DNA from: Alistipes sp.
GTDB lineage: Bacteria; Bacteroidota; Bacteroidia; Bacteroidales; Rikenellaceae
Assembly: GCA_017938765.1 (NCBI GenBank)
Contig: JAGBAX010000019.1
Coordinates: 1 to 56,954 of the forward strand
Direction of reading: 5' to 3'
Length of the DNA stretch: 56,954 nucleotides
The notes under the pieces are model-generated. The model was given only the letters and a program-made list of their open reading frames with translations, did not search any database and had not been told where the DNA came from. A program made the translations under genes and the position numbers. Below are positions 34,547 through 43,888 of the stretch, piece by piece; within the stretch, counting starts at the first letter, position 1, and each line of letters starts with the position of its first letter.

Positions 34547-37240
34547 ATGGAGAACAACAGAAAATTACGCCTCATACAGGTTGCTAAGGAGTTCAAGGTT
34601 GGACTAAACACCCTTGCAGACTTCCTACGCAAGAAGGGTGTAGCCACAGACGGCTCACCAAATACACAAATTAGCAGCGAGGCATACGCTCTTGTTGAGA
34701 AGGAGTTCGGCGCAAACCGCACTACTACAACTTCTGCGCCCCTGCGCGATAAAATCGCTGCCAAGAAACAGACCGTCTCTATTGAGGAGCCAAAGCCAGA
34801 GCCAAAGCGCAATATTGAGGTGCGTAATGAGATACCACAGCAGCCACGCATCCTTGGTCGTGTAGAGCTTGATAAGAATGGCAATATCATTAAGCCACAG
34901 GCTGAGGCCCCAAAGCCAGAGGCGCCACAGCCAGCACCCGCTCCAAAGCCAGCTCCAGCACCTGCTCCAGCTCCAGCACCAAAGGTGGAAGAAGTGAAGC
35001 CTGCAGAGCCAGTAGCAGAGCAGCAGCCAGAGGCTGAGACTCGTCCGGGTCAGTTCCGCCCTACAGAGGCTCCAACGCTGAGTGGTCCTCAGATTTTGGG
35101 CAAGATGGACGTTAGCGGTATGGTCCCAGGAGGTAAGCACCGCCGCAAGAAGGTTACCCAGGAGAAGGTAGACATCACCCGTCAGCAACCACAGCAGGGT
35201 GGCGGCAAGAAGAAGCACCAGGATAACCGCGACAACCGCAACAATAACAACTCAAACAACAATAACAACAATAACAATCAGGGTGGTGGCAAGAAGAAGC
35301 ATAATAAGCCACAGCCAAAGCCTGTAGTTCGTCCAGAGGTATCAGACGAGGAGGTATCAAAGCAGGTTAAGGATACCCTTGCACGCCTTACAGCCAAGGG
35401 CGCAAAGAATAAGGGCGCAAAGTACCGTAAGGAGAAGCGCGAGGAGGTTCGTGAGCGTATGAACGAGGCTGTAGAGCGCGAGGAGATGGAGCGCAAGGTG
35501 CTCAAGGTGACAGAGTTTGTGACCGTGAGTGAGCTTGCTACGATGATGAACGTCTCGCCTATGGAGGTTATCTCGGCTTGTATGAACCTCGGACTTATGG
35601 TATCTATCAACCAGCGTCTTGATGCTGAGGCACTTGTGGTTGTTGCTGAGGAGTTCGGCTTTACCACTGAGTTCGTGTCAGTTGAGATTCAGGAGGCTAT
35701 TGGCGACGAAGAGGTAGACTCTGCCGAGGACCTTGTACCACGTCCACCTATCGTTACTGTTATGGGTCACGTAGATCACGGTAAGACTTCGCTGCTGGAC
35801 AATATCCGTAAGACCAACGTCATTGCTGGCGAGGCGGGAGGTATCACACAGCACATCGGTGCCTACTCTGTCGAGCTTAACGGTCAGAAGATTACCTTCC
35901 TTGACACCCCAGGTCACGAGGCCTTTACCGCTATGCGTGCTCGTGGTGCCAAGATTACCGACGTGGCAATTATCATCGTTGCTGCGGACGACAGCGTGAT
36001 GCCACAGACCATTGAGGCTATCAACCACGCTCAGGCTGCGGGTGTGCCTATGGTCTTTGCAATCAACAAGATTGATAAGCCTGCTGCCAATGTAGAGCGC
36101 ATTAAGGAGCAGTTAGCGGGTATGAACTACCTTGTTGAGGACTGGGGCGGTAAGTACCAGAGTCAGGATGTATCAGCAAAGCAGGGACTCAACCTTGACA
36201 AGCTCCTTGAGAAGGTACTCCTTGAGGCAGAGCTTCTTGACCTTAAGGCAAATCCAAACAAGAGAGCTAAGGGCGCTGTTATTGAGTCTACACTGGACAA
36301 GGGTCGTGGTTATGTAGCTACAGTGCTTGTTCAGGACGGAACACTCCGCGTGGGCGATGTAGTGCTCTCTGGAACATATACAGGCCGCGTAAAGGCTATG
36401 TTTGACGAGAATGGTAAGAAGGTCAAGGAGGCCGGCCCAGCAACACCAGTACAGCTGCTTGGTCTCAATGGCGCTCCGCAGGCGGGAGACTCTTTCAATG
36501 TTATGGAGGACGACCGCTCGGCACGTGAGATTGCCAATAAGCGAGAGCAGCTTCAGCGTATGCAGGGCATTATGACCCAGAAGCACGTTACTCTGGACGA
36601 GATTGGTCGCCGCATTGCTATCGGCTCATTCAAGGAGCTCAATATCATCGTCAAGGGTGATGTGGATGGCTCTGTTGAGGCTATGTCAGGCTCACTTATC
36701 AAGCTGTCAAAGGAGAGCGTGCAGGTAAATGTTATCCACGCCGCTGTGGGTCAGATTTCCGAGAGCGATGTACTGCTCGCTACAGCCTCTAACGCCATTA
36801 TCGTCGGCTTCCAGGTGCGCCCATCAGCCGCTGCACGTCGTCTGGCAGAGAAGGAGGAGATTGAAATCCGCCTCTACTCTATCATCTACGATGCAATTAA
36901 CGAGATTAAGGACGCTATCGAGGGTATGCTTGAGCCAGTGATGAAGGAGGAGATTGTCTGCTCTATTGAGGTTCTTGAGACCTTCAAAATCTCCAAGGTC
37001 GGCACTATCGCTGGTGGTATTGTCCGCGAGGGTAAGATTGGCCGTCACACCCCTATCCGCGTAATCCGCGACGGTATCGTTATCCACACTGGTCGTCTGG
37101 GTAGCCTCAAGCGATTCAAGGACGATGTTAAGGAGGTTGTATCGGGTCAGGACTGCGGACTTAACATTGAGTCATACAACGACATCAAGATTGGCGATAT
37201 CATTGAGGGCTACGAGCAGGTAGAAGTAAAGCGCAAGTAA
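34547..37240 (+). CDS. infB: Translation initiation factor IF-2
   Basis: An 897-residue IF-2, the GTPase that places initiator tRNA on the 30S subunit. The IF2_N helix motif lies at 1-50. A low-complexity part follows: a Pro/Ala stretch near 130-148 and an Asn-rich stretch near 228-244, flanked by two QGGGKKKH repeats (about 216-223 and 245-252). The G domain has [12 protein letters not shown] at about 406-417, DTPGHEAF and NKIDKP. The C-terminal fMet-tRNA-binding domain ends [11 protein letters not shown]. The N-terminal variable part is longer than in many bacteria but ordinary for Bacteroidetes. Confidence 0.97.
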   Translation: MENNRKLRLIQVAKEFKVGLNTLADFLRKKGVATDGSPNTQISSEAYALVEKEFGANRTTTTSAPLRDKIAAKKQTVSIEEPKPEPKRNIEVRNEIPQQPRILGRVELDKNGNIIKPQAEAPKPEAPQPAPAPKPAPAPAPAPAPKVEEVKPAEPVAEQQPEAETRPGQFRPTEAPTLSGPQILGKMDVSGMVPGGKHRRKKVTQEKVDITRQQPQQGGGKKKHQDNRDNRNNNNSNNNNNNNNQGGGKKKHNKPQPKPVVRPEVSDEEVSKQVKDTLARLTAKGAKNKGAKYRKEKREEVRERMNEAVEREEMERKVLKVTEFVTVSELATMMNVSPMEVISACMNLGLMVSINQRLDAEALVVVAEEFGFTTEFVSVEIQEAIGDEEVDSAEDLVPRPPIVTVMGHVDHGKTSLLDNIRKTNVIAGEAGGITQHIGAYSVELNGQKITFLDTPGHEAFTAMRARGAKITDVAIIIVAADDSVMPQTIEAINHAQAAGVPMVFAINKIDKPAANVERIKEQLAGMNYLVEDWGGKYQSQDVSAKQGLNLDKLLEKVLLEAELLDLKANPNKRAKGAVIESTLDKGRGYVATVLVQDGTLRVGDVVLSGTYTGRVKAMFDENGKKVKEAGPATPVQLLGLNGAPQAGDSFNVMEDDRSAREIANKREQLQRMQGIMTQKHVTLDEIGRRIAIGSFKELNIIVKGDVDGSVEAMSGSLIKLSKESVQVNVIHAAVGQISESDVLLATASNAIIVGFQVRPSAAARRLAEKEEIEIRLYSIIYDAINEIKDAIEGMLEPVMKEEIVCSIEVLETFKISKVGTIAGGIVREGKIGRHTPIRVIRDGIVIHTGRLGSLKRFKDDVKEVVSGQDCGLNIESYNDIKIGDIIEGYEQVEVKRK

Positions 37241-37270
37241 AAGTTGTATAAAATTTATTTATCTCATTCT

Positions 37271-37370
37271 TTTATGCTGTTTACGACTCTTTTCGCACCT
37301 GATTTTCGTTACATAGGAATCCCTATGCGCCTCAAATCATACGGGAAAAGAGCCACAAAACAGCTATAAA
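37271..37370. repeat. Long imperfect hairpin after infB
   Basis: Outer arms TTTATGCTGTTT / AAACAGCTATAAA, inner arms GACTCTTTTC / GAAAAGAGCC and a central perfect hairpin CATAGG-AATC-CCTATG form a 100-bp nested inverted repeat 30 bp after the infB stop. It could be the infB terminator or a small mobile-derived element. Its layout (nested stems) recalls the 128-bp elements but the sequence is different. Confidence 0.55.
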
Positions 37371-37442
37371 ATAATTTCGCAAACAAATATTAAACAACTT
37401 TTGTAAGAACATATTAACAACCTAACTAAATAATTAAGAGCT

Positions 37443-38753
37443 ATGATTAAGTTTGTAACAGCAGAAGAGGCTGTAAAGGTAATCAAGTCAGGTGATCACA
37501 TTCACCTCAGTTCAGTAGCATCGGCACCACAGTGCCTGATTAAGGCTATGTGCGAGAGAGGTCGCAATGGCGAGTTTAAGGATGTACACATCCACCACCT
37601 CCACACCGAGGGTCCAGCACCATATGCAGACCCAGAGTTTGAGGGCATTTTCCAGCTCGACTCATTCTTCGTGGGCGGCAATGTTCGTAAGGTAACCCAG
37701 AGCGGTTATGCTGACTACATTCCAATTTTCTTGAGCGAGACCCAGAAGCTCTACCGCAGTGGCGCAGTACCTTGTAATGTAGCGATGATTCAGGTATCTA
37801 CCCCTGATAAGCACGGCTATGTATCTCTCGGTACATCTGTAGACGCTACCCTTGCAGCTGTTGAGTGCGCAGAGCACGTTATCGCAGTGGTAAACAAGTA
37901 TGTTCCACGCGCCTTTGGTGACGCTATGATTCACTGCTCACAGATTGAGTACTTCGTAGCTGACGACCAGCCACTTGAGGAGGCACACTTCGCAGAGCCA
38001 AACGAGGTTGAGACCAAGATTGGTAACCTCTGCGCAGGCCTTATTGAGGATGGCGCAACTCTTCAGATGGGTATCGGTGCTATTCCAAATGCAGTGCTCG
38101 CACAGCTCGGAAATCACAAGAACCTCGGTGTTCACACCGAGATGTTCGCCGATGGCGTACTTCCACTCGTTGAGAAGGGCGTTATTAACGGTGCTGCAAA
38201 GAACATTGATAAGGGTAAGATGGTATCTACCTTCCTTATGGGTTCACAGCGCGTATACGACTTTATTGACGACAACCCAGGCGTGCTGATGATGGATGTG
38301 GGCTACACTAACGACCCATATATCATCTCAAAGAACGACCGCGTGACCGCTATCAACTCAGCACTTCAGGTAGACCTTACCGGTCAGGTTTGCGCAGACT
38401 CTCTGGGCCGCAAGTTCTACTCTGGCGTAGGTGGTCAGATTGACTTTATCTACGGTGCATCGCTCTCTAAGGGCGGTAAGGCAATCATCGCAATGCCTTC
38501 AATTACCAATAAGGGCGTGTCAAAGATTGCAGATACCCTTACTGAGGGTGCAGGTGTTGTTACTACCCGTAACCACATCCACTGGTTTGTTACTGAGAAT
38601 GGCGCAGTAGACCTCTACGGCAAGAGCCTTCAGGAGCGCGCTCGCCTGATTATCTCTGTTGCTCACCCATCAGCACAGGAGGCCCTTGACGAGGCAGCCT
38701 TCAACCGCTACGGTAGCCACCACCACTATATTAAGGGGTATATGGGCAAGTAG
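37443..38753 (+). CDS. Acetyl-CoA hydrolase/CoA transferase family protein
   Basis: A 436-residue CoA-transferase of the Cat1/Cat2-like family, which moves CoA between short-chain acids such as acetate, succinate, butyrate or 4-hydroxybutyrate. Conserved blocks include the early IKSGDHIHLSSVASAPQCL, LQMGIGAIPNAVLAQLG (about 205-221), LGVHTEMFADG (about 227-237), where the glutamate is the expected covalent catalyst, and GVGGQIDFIYGASLSKGGKA (about 337-356). It is probably involved in fermentative acid production in the cytoplasm. It has its own terminator at 38782. The exact acid cannot be told from motifs alone. Confidence 0.88.
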   Translation: MIKFVTAEEAVKVIKSGDHIHLSSVASAPQCLIKAMCERGRNGEFKDVHIHHLHTEGPAPYADPEFEGIFQLDSFFVGGNVRKVTQSGYADYIPIFLSETQKLYRSGAVPCNVAMIQVSTPDKHGYVSLGTSVDATLAAVECAEHVIAVVNKYVPRAFGDAMIHCSQIEYFVADDQPLEEAHFAEPNEVETKIGNLCAGLIEDGATLQMGIGAIPNAVLAQLGNHKNLGVHTEMFADGVLPLVEKGVINGAAKNIDKGKMVSTFLMGSQRVYDFIDDNPGVLMMDVGYTNDPYIISKNDRVTAINSALQVDLTGQVCADSLGRKFYSGVGGQIDFIYGASLSKGGKAIIAMPSITNKGVSKIADTLTEGAGVVTTRNHIHWFVTENGAVDLYGKSLQERARLIISVAHPSAQEALDEAAFNRYGSHHHYIKGYMGK

Positions 38754-38781
38754 TAATCTTTGCGGTTACTTATCTATATGC

Positions 38782-38812
38782 AAGGCTTTCTCTTCGGGGA
38801 AAGCCTTTTTTT
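38782..38812 (+). terminator. Terminator of the CoA-transferase gene
   Basis: AAGGCTTTC-loop-GAAAGCCTT followed by T7, 30 bp after the stop codon. Confidence 0.85.
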
Positions 38813-38826
38813 ACCCCTTAATATAG

Positions 38827-38940
38827 TGGTGGTATGGCCTTCGGCCTCCACCACCTTTTGTGTTACCTATCCCCCAAACCCCCTTTCTGTAAAGGGGGCT
38901 TGTTTACTTTAGCTTTTAGCCGTTGGCCATTGGCATTTTC
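38827..38940. repeat. Intergenic hairpins
   Basis: GGTGG-TAT-GGCCTTCGGCC-CCACC (38828-38853) is followed by the C-rich hairpin CCCCCTTT-CTGT-AAAGGGGG (about 38880-38899) and a GCCGTTGGCCATTGGC unit (38919-38934). These are dispersed repeat types shared with other gaps; nothing coding is visible. Confidence 0.5.
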
Positions 38941-39005
38941 CACGATATAAATAAGCAGTGCTTTGCTAACGCATAATACACCGAGCGCACGAACACCGAA
39001 ATATG

Positions 39006-39037
39006 TTTGTTTGTTCGGAAATAATTTTCTAACTTTG
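39006..39037 (+). promoter_or_regulatory. Promoter with a long structured leader
   Basis: TTTG (39006-39009) and TAACTTTG (39030-39037) with a 20-bp spacer match the Bacteroidetes promoter. The predicted start near 39044 leaves a leader of about 270 nt before the gene at 39315. The leader has inverted repeats: TCACCG...CGGTGTGA around a GATATATC/GATATAC pair (about 39145-39200), and GTGTGAGG...CCTCACAC (about 39192-39258). Confidence 0.6.
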
Positions 39038-39314
39038 TAGTGTAGTCCGAGGACTGCTGACATATTATTAGTGAAAGTGTTTCGCTAATCCTTCGCAGCA
39101 AAATTTGGCGATTTTGAAAGAGTAAGGATAAGCAGTACAACACTCATCACCGTGTATGGATATATCTCGCTTGATATACCTGCGGTGTGAGGTATTGTTT
39201 ATTTACTCTTAGGCTACGCCAAATGCCTGCTGTGAGATAAACGAGCTGCCTCACACTTTCTTTATATATTAACTTCTCGCAGAGGCAGGGGGCAACAATT
39301 AATTTAATAGCATT

Positions 39315-40148
39315 ATGAGAAAATTACTTTTTGCAACTCTTTTTAGTTTAATATCTTTCGTTGTGGTTGCACAGAAACAGACCGTTTATTGCGATGTTTA
39401 CGCCAGAGGCGGCGGACAAAATTTGCGTATTACGATTATGTACGATAATAACACTCAATATTTAGGGCGTGCTAATCTTGCATTTGTACTTAACAAACTT
39501 GCTCGCAACGGCTGGGTTCTTGATCAAAATATCGTAATACCAAGACATCCATTTGGCAGTTTTCCTGCTACTCGTCACAAGTTACATCTAATTATGAAAA
39601 AAGAGTATCAGCAGAATGTTGAAAGCCCATTTGTCTTGCTAAATGACAACTCGACTAATTCAGGCGCTGTTCAACCTCAAAAAAATATGGACACCGCACC
39701 CAATACACCACCAAAGCAAGAGGCAAAAGTTGCGACCACACAAAAAAATAAAACTTATAAAATAGGCGATGTTTACAATCTTCATGGCTACGATTGCATC
39801 GTATCAGAAGTTTCAGAGGATGGCAAACACGGTAAGGCGATATATACAGATAAAAAGTTCTACGACAGTTGGGATAATGCCTATCAAAACTGTAAAAAAC
39901 TCGGAGATAATTGGAGATTAATAACAGAATCTGAGATGGAGAATGTAATTAAAAACATTGACACAATTAATAACGCAATCTCCCAAAATCTTACAAATAG
40001 CCGCATTAAAAGCACTGAATATTGGGTAGCAACTCCGCTGAATATACAATTTGCCAAAGTTTTGTATTATTGGGGAGGCAAAGACTTTGAATGGCAGAAA
40101 TGTTCACGAAATAACTCACGCAGATATATCGCAATATGTGAATTTTAA
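39315..40148 (+). CDS. Secreted DUF1566-like (C-type-lectin-fold) protein
   Basis: A 277-residue exported protein. The signal peptide is MRKLLFATLFSLISFVVVAQ. An N-terminal domain of about 85 residues (VYCDVYARGGGQNLRITIMY, then HKLHLIMKKEY) has a pattern I do not recognise. A spacer rich in Asn, Pro and Lys follows. The C-terminal part (YKIGDVYNLHGYDCIVSEVS, DGKHGKAIYTD, then RYIAICEF) resembles the DUF1566/Fib_succ_major class, also seen in the truncated gene at the right edge (56456-56954). The fold is related to C-type lectins, so binding of a surface ligand is plausible. It has its own promoter and a convergent-type terminator at 40184. Confidence 0.65.
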   Translation: MRKLLFATLFSLISFVVVAQKQTVYCDVYARGGGQNLRITIMYDNNTQYLGRANLAFVLNKLARNGWVLDQNIVIPRHPFGSFPATRHKLHLIMKKEYQQNVESPFVLLNDNSTNSGAVQPQKNMDTAPNTPPKQEAKVATTQKNKTYKIGDVYNLHGYDCIVSEVSEDGKHGKAIYTDKKFYDSWDNAYQNCKKLGDNWRLITESEMENVIKNIDTINNAISQNLTNSRIKSTEYWVATPLNIQFAKVLYYWGGKDFEWQKCSRNNSRRYIAICEF

Positions 40149-40183
40149 TATCGTAACTATTATTACGTTAACAAATTAAATAC

Positions 40184-40218
40184 AAGAGCGCGCCTAGTAT
40201 TTTGGCACGCTCTTTTGA
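40184..40218 (+). terminator. Terminator after the DUF1566-like gene
   Basis: AAGAGCGCGCC-loop-GGCACGCTCTT followed by a short T run, 35 bp after the stop. Confidence 0.7.
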
Positions 40219-40261
40219 CAAGAAGTTGTATAACAAGTGCTAATTTTAGGCCTGCGAAGCA

Positions 40262-40300
40262 CGAGAAACCGCAGCATACTATAGCGTATGTGAGGATTTT
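40262..40300. repeat. Dispersed 24-bp motif copy
   Basis: GCAGCATACTATAGCGTATG followed by TGAG (40271-40294) recurs at 55655-55678 with one base different. Both copies are followed or preceded by TGAGGATTT. It contains the near-palindrome CATACTATAGCGTATG. Both lie in gaps after gene ends. Confidence 0.55.
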
Positions 40301-40342
40301 GAGGGCGAGCAAACGACAAAGTAGCCTTGTTAGACGGCTTCT

Positions 40343-40675
40343 TTAGAGATTAAACCCTGTGTTATTCTCAACATACTCCCACATCCTTGCCTGCTCGGCA
40401 TTCATCGCGCCGTCAATGGTGGCGATGCTATAGATAAGTTCCTTTGCCCACTGTTGCTCCTCGCTGCCAAGGATAGAGAGTGTCGCTACCGAAGATTCAA
40501 AGTCCAGCATACCTGCCATACGCACCGTATTCTCCATATCCTCTGGCGAGAGGAAATCTGCAAGCGCATAGACAAGTCTCTTTGCTGCCGCCTCATTTTG
40601 AGAGTTATCACTCTTACTGATAAATAGTTGACCCAAGCGCATAATAGCCCAGAAGTCGCGTCTCATAAATCTCAT
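40343..40675 (-). CDS. Small TerB-like protein
   Basis: A 110-residue all-helical protein that resembles part of the TerB/DjlA-N fold: the end region ILGSEEQQWAKELIYSIAT then IDGAMNAEQARMWEYV looks like the A-D-G-x-x-x-x-E motif of that family. I use the ATG at 40675; a TTG at 40684 would overlap the upstream gene by 8 nt. It is clearly the partner of the gene just upstream, which has a similar N-terminal domain. Function unknown; metal or stress sensing is only suggested by the family name. Confidence 0.55.
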   Translation of the reverse strand: MRFMRRDFWAIMRLGQLFISKSDNSQNEAAAKRLVYALADFLSPEDMENTVRMAGMLDFESSVATLSILGSEEQQWAKELIYSIATIDGAMNAEQARMWEYVENNTGFNL

Positions 40676-40676
40676 A

Positions 40677-41465
40677 CTATTCAAGTCTTAAAAGTTCTCC
40701 TACAGCCTCATTTATCGCGATATACGCATCCTCAATAAGTCGCGCAGAGGTAAATCCCTTAAGTTCATATCCCTTATCGGTCTCAAGGGCAAAGACGATA
40801 TTTCCCAAAATCTCATGGCCAGAGCCATAGAGAATTGTTCCAGTCATATTATCGCCAATGCCATCCTTCTGATAGCCATTGCGGTCAACGAGGAACACAA
40901 GGTGGCAGTCTACAAGTCCCAGACGCTTTGACAGCGCATTTAGAGGTGCAGTAAAGCGTACAACCTCAGTGCGCTCCGCCCCGATATGCTTTGCTATATC
41001 GGCATCCAGTCCTCTCCAGTCTTGAGCCTCACTCTGGAACGGATAGGCAAGGCCATTTGTCTTTGCAGCGAGAAATGTCGGCGCAATAACATCCTCCGAA
41101 TTATCTACCAACGGCACATCAGGCTCTGGAAGACCACAGAGACTTCTGAGACCATTAAACAATTTGAGCTTGTTCTCTGACATAGTCTGCTCCGCGCGAA
41201 CAATATCTGCCAAGACATTGACAATCTTCTTCTTGGCATCAACATCAAAGTTAGAAACCAGCTCAACAACCCTCTGCACTGTCATTGACTCATTCTTATT
41301 GGCATAGTCAGCCACACGCTGCATCGCCTCATCGTTAAAGCCATTGATTCCATAGAAGAAAGCGGTCAAAGGCTTGGCACACACAGGGTCAACTTTTTCG
41401 TCTGCACATACTACAGCAGTGCCTAACTTGTATATAGCTGCCAGCATCTCAATATTAACTTTCAT
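40677..41465 (-). CDS. TerB-like domain protein of unknown function
   Basis: A 262-residue soluble protein. Residues 1-110 look TerB-like (IYKLGTAVVCADEKVDPVCA, then VLADIVRAEQTMSENKLKLF). The C-terminal 130 residues form a separate alpha/beta domain (LVFLVDRNGYQKDGIGDNMT, then HEILGNIVFALETDKGYELK) that I do not recognise. The gene lies just upstream of the smaller TerB-like gene, so both are probably cotranscribed and may form a complex. No signal peptide is present. Confidence 0.6.
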   Translation of the reverse strand: MKVNIEMLAAIYKLGTAVVCADEKVDPVCAKPLTAFFYGINGFNDEAMQRVADYANKNESMTVQRVVELVSNFDVDAKKKIVNVLADIVRAEQTMSENKLKLFNGLRSLCGLPEPDVPLVDNSEDVIAPTFLAAKTNGLAYPFQSEAQDWRGLDADIAKHIGAERTEVVRFTAPLNALSKRLGLVDCHLVFLVDRNGYQKDGIGDNMTGTILYGSGHEILGNIVFALETDKGYELKGFTSARLIEDAYIAINEAVGELLRLE

Positions 41466-41550
41466 AACCGTAAAGTTTTAAGGTAAGACATATATTCACA
41501 AAGTTAATAAAACTTTTATAAATAAACGCATAATTACCAGAAAAATTAAG

Positions 41551-41613
41551 CTGTTAGCCATTGGCTATTGGCTTGTCTTCGGCAACACGACCCTGCTCCG
41601 CCTCGGCCAAAAA
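41551..41613. repeat. Structured dispersed repeat, inverted copy
   Basis: TTAGCCATTGGCTATTGGC, TCTTCGGCAACACGACCC and TGCTCCGCCTCGGC form the reverse complement of the unit at about 199-245. Just after it (41613-41636), AGCAGTGGATAGTACTTGAA looks like a decayed half of the inner hairpin of the nested element. The gap 41466-41766 has no gene. Confidence 0.55.
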
Positions 41614-41639
41614 TTAGCAGTGGATAGTACTTGAACGTC

Positions 41640-41767
41640 GTTTTGAGGTTAGAGTGTGTCAGATACGGTACATCGTAAAAAAGAGCACCAGCGGATAGTA
41701 CTAAAGCGTACATCCGCTGGTGATATTTAAGGGATGTGCCGTAGGTGGCACACTATAACTTCAAAAC
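41640..41767 (-). repeat. Nested-hairpin element, copy B
   Basis: 128 bp, the same size as copy A. Outer arms (41640-41676 and 41731-41767) share GTGTGTCAGATACGGT and GATGTGCCGTAGGTGGCACA with copy A. The inner stem is CACCAGCGG / CCGCTGGTG, different from copy A but still fully paired, and carries the conserved tip (minus strand) ATGTAC-N6-GTACTATCC. The right arm abuts the stop codon of the PpiD-like gene. Confidence 0.72.
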
Positions 41768-43788
41768 TAGAAGTAGCCGACAGTATTATCCTCAACCTCC
41801 GCCAACTCCTGCACTGCATAGAATGCACGCATTGCGTTCTGCTCGGCTGCTGCCTGCTGCTTAACCTTCTCGGCCTCAACAGTCTGAGCCTCAGCCGCAG
41901 GGGTTACAGTGTCATTTACAAGAACATATACACCACTTGCGCCCTTAATTGGAGCAGAGAGCTTACCAGCCTCAAGAGAAGCGATAGCTCCGAGTACGCG
42001 TGGCTCTACGCCGATACCTGGAACGTAGTATGCGTCATACTTAACATTCTCATAGTTCTTAACCTCGCCCTCAGCGGCTGTAGCAACCTCCTCAATAGTG
42101 TTGCCAGTCATCTTAGAGGCAATCTGCTCAAACTTCTTGTCGCGCAGAAGAGTTGCCTTAATCTGATTAGCCACCTCGCTAACTGTGCGGTACTCGTTGT
42201 CATTGATACCTGTAAGAGTAGCAATTACATAGTGGTTGTTGTCAAGCTTGATAAGCTCAGAAACATCGCCCACCTTAGCCTTGTTAGCCCAGAATACAAC
42301 CTCCAGAGAGTGGCCGTCAATACCGCGCACCTCGCGAGCTGCGTGCTCAATATTAGCAGTGCGAGAAGACTGAGCCTGAGCAGTTACAGTTGCATCAAAG
42401 CCATCGTTTGCAGCGTTTACTGCAAAGAGGCTTGCAGCGTTGTGTACATCGCGCTGTGTCTGCTGTGAAGGAACGATTGGATAAACGAGGTTAGCGAGCT
42501 TATAGTGCTTCTGAATAGCGCTAACACCGTCAATCTTGAGAATCTGGATAACGTTACCCATAGTAACCTTCACTACATCACCCTTCTTCTTACCAACCAG
42601 TGCATCAGCAAACTCATTAGAGAGAGTAGAGTAAGCAATCTCGCCAATCTTACCTCCATCGGCAGCAGTCTCAGCTACAGAGTACTGTGAAGCCAGAGCA
42701 GCGAAGTCGCCCTTCTTTGCAACAGTCATAAGGCTGTCAGCAAGCTCAGTGTCGGTGTAGTTAAGAACAATATGGCTCAAGTTGAACTTCTCAGGAACGT
42801 TGCGTACATCAACTACGCGAGCAGCACGCCACTGGTCTGCAACCAGCGCTGGACCATATACCTTACCCTTTGTAAGAGTCTCCTTCTCCTCAGAGGTCAT
42901 CTGAGCAGCAGTGATATATGTCTGAGCTACAGAAGCATAACGATTCTCACGAGCATAAGCCTTAACGTCAGTTGCAGCAGCGAAAGTCTCTGTTGCAGCC
43001 TTAGCCTCAGCCTCTATAGCAGCCTTGTCAGCATCTGTAGGCAGAACCTCGTACTCAACATAAGAGATTGTGCGGTATGGAGTCTGCTTGTACTGGCTCT
43101 TGTGAGCGTTGTAGTAAGCCTTAATCTCGCTATCTGAAACATTTACCAGTGAGTCAGCAACAGTAGTGTAACGAGCAACTACATAACGGCCATTGTATGT
43201 GTTGTTTGCGCTCTTCACGCCGCGCTCAACCTCAAGGGCTGTTGCATAAGCACCCTTCTTTACAAGCTCCTGATACTTCATCATTGCGCGGTCAACATCA
43301 GCCTGCTTGCTAACGAAAGACCACATCTTCTGAGCCTGTGGGTTATTCTCCACCTGCTCTAGGAAAGCAGTCACAGCCTCAAGGCTATACTCGCCAGTCT
43401 GAGGGTTGCCAAAGATGCTACCAAAGACATTGCTTGCGCGCTCGCCGCGAACCATAGACTTGTGCTCTGCATCACCCACTGTAAGACCGAGCTCCTCAAA
43501 GCTTGGTACAAAGACGTGGTCAGTAAGCAGAATCTGCCAAGTGTTAGTCAGCGCCTGCTGAGCAGCCTGATCTGTGTTAAGCTCACCCATCTGAGACTTA
43601 ACATCGTCATAAGCGGCAAGGAACTCGCTGTAGTGGATATCCTCGCCATTGATAGAACCGACCTCAGGGTCGTTGCCAGTGAATCCCATCTCTGTCTTCA
43701 GAGAGAAGATAAACGCCAAAAGCGCGCCTGCAATAATTACAGAGAGCAGTACGCCGAATTTGGTTCTCATAGTATTCAAACTTACCAT
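41767..43788 (-). CDS. PpiD-like periplasmic chaperone/peptidyl-prolyl isomerase
   Basis: A 673-residue membrane-anchored protein of the SurA-N/PpiD type that helps fold exported proteins. One N-terminal helix (FGVLLSVIIAGALLAFIFSL, about 11-30) anchors it in the inner membrane. The SurA-N-like region follows (VGSINGEDIHYSEFLAAYDD, about 43-62). A parvulin-type domain lies at about 340-430 (NLSHIVLNYTDTELADSLM, then FAALASQYSVAETAADGGKI). A second, degenerate parvulin-like region may follow near 470-610. The length is typical for Bacteroidetes PpiD. It is the last gene of the coaX-side cluster, ending in nested-hairpin copy B. Confidence 0.88.
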   Translation of the reverse strand: MVSLNTMRTKFGVLLSVIIAGALLAFIFSLKTEMGFTGNDPEVGSINGEDIHYSEFLAAYDDVKSQMGELNTDQAAQQALTNTWQILLTDHVFVPSFEELGLTVGDAEHKSMVRGERASNVFGSIFGNPQTGEYSLEAVTAFLEQVENNPQAQKMWSFVSKQADVDRAMMKYQELVKKGAYATALEVERGVKSANNTYNGRYVVARYTTVADSLVNVSDSEIKAYYNAHKSQYKQTPYRTISYVEYEVLPTDADKAAIEAEAKAATETFAAATDVKAYARENRYASVAQTYITAAQMTSEEKETLTKGKVYGPALVADQWRAARVVDVRNVPEKFNLSHIVLNYTDTELADSLMTVAKKGDFAALASQYSVAETAADGGKIGEIAYSTLSNEFADALVGKKKGDVVKVTMGNVIQILKIDGVSAIQKHYKLANLVYPIVPSQQTQRDVHNAASLFAVNAANDGFDATVTAQAQSSRTANIEHAAREVRGIDGHSLEVVFWANKAKVGDVSELIKLDNNHYVIATLTGINDNEYRTVSEVANQIKATLLRDKKFEQIASKMTGNTIEEVATAAEGEVKNYENVKYDAYYVPGIGVEPRVLGAIASLEAGKLSAPIKGASGVYVLVNDTVTPAAEAQTVEAEKVKQQAAAEQNAMRAFYAVQELAEVEDNTVGYF

Positions 43789-43888
43789 ATCAAAATATTT
43801 TTTGTAATAATTTCTTTCTCTTTTTTTTGGATTGCGCCAAACAACCTGCGAATATAGTAATTTTATTCCAAATATCTACCTTTTTCTG

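Noticed and set aside
39315-40148. Diversity-generating retroelement target
   Set aside because: The lectin-like fold class is used by such systems, but I found no reverse transcriptase, template repeat or adenine-biased variable repeat in the window.
40262-40300. tRNA or other small RNA gene in the gap after the DUF1566-like gene
   Set aside because: The sequence folds only weakly, has no cloverleaf features, and matches a dispersed intergenic motif at 55655-55678.
41734-42468. A 244-codon plus-strand open frame opposite the ppiD-like gene
   Set aside because: It is the shadow of a well-supported gene on the other strand, is rich in Leu, Ser and Cys without motifs, and begins in the nested-hairpin element.
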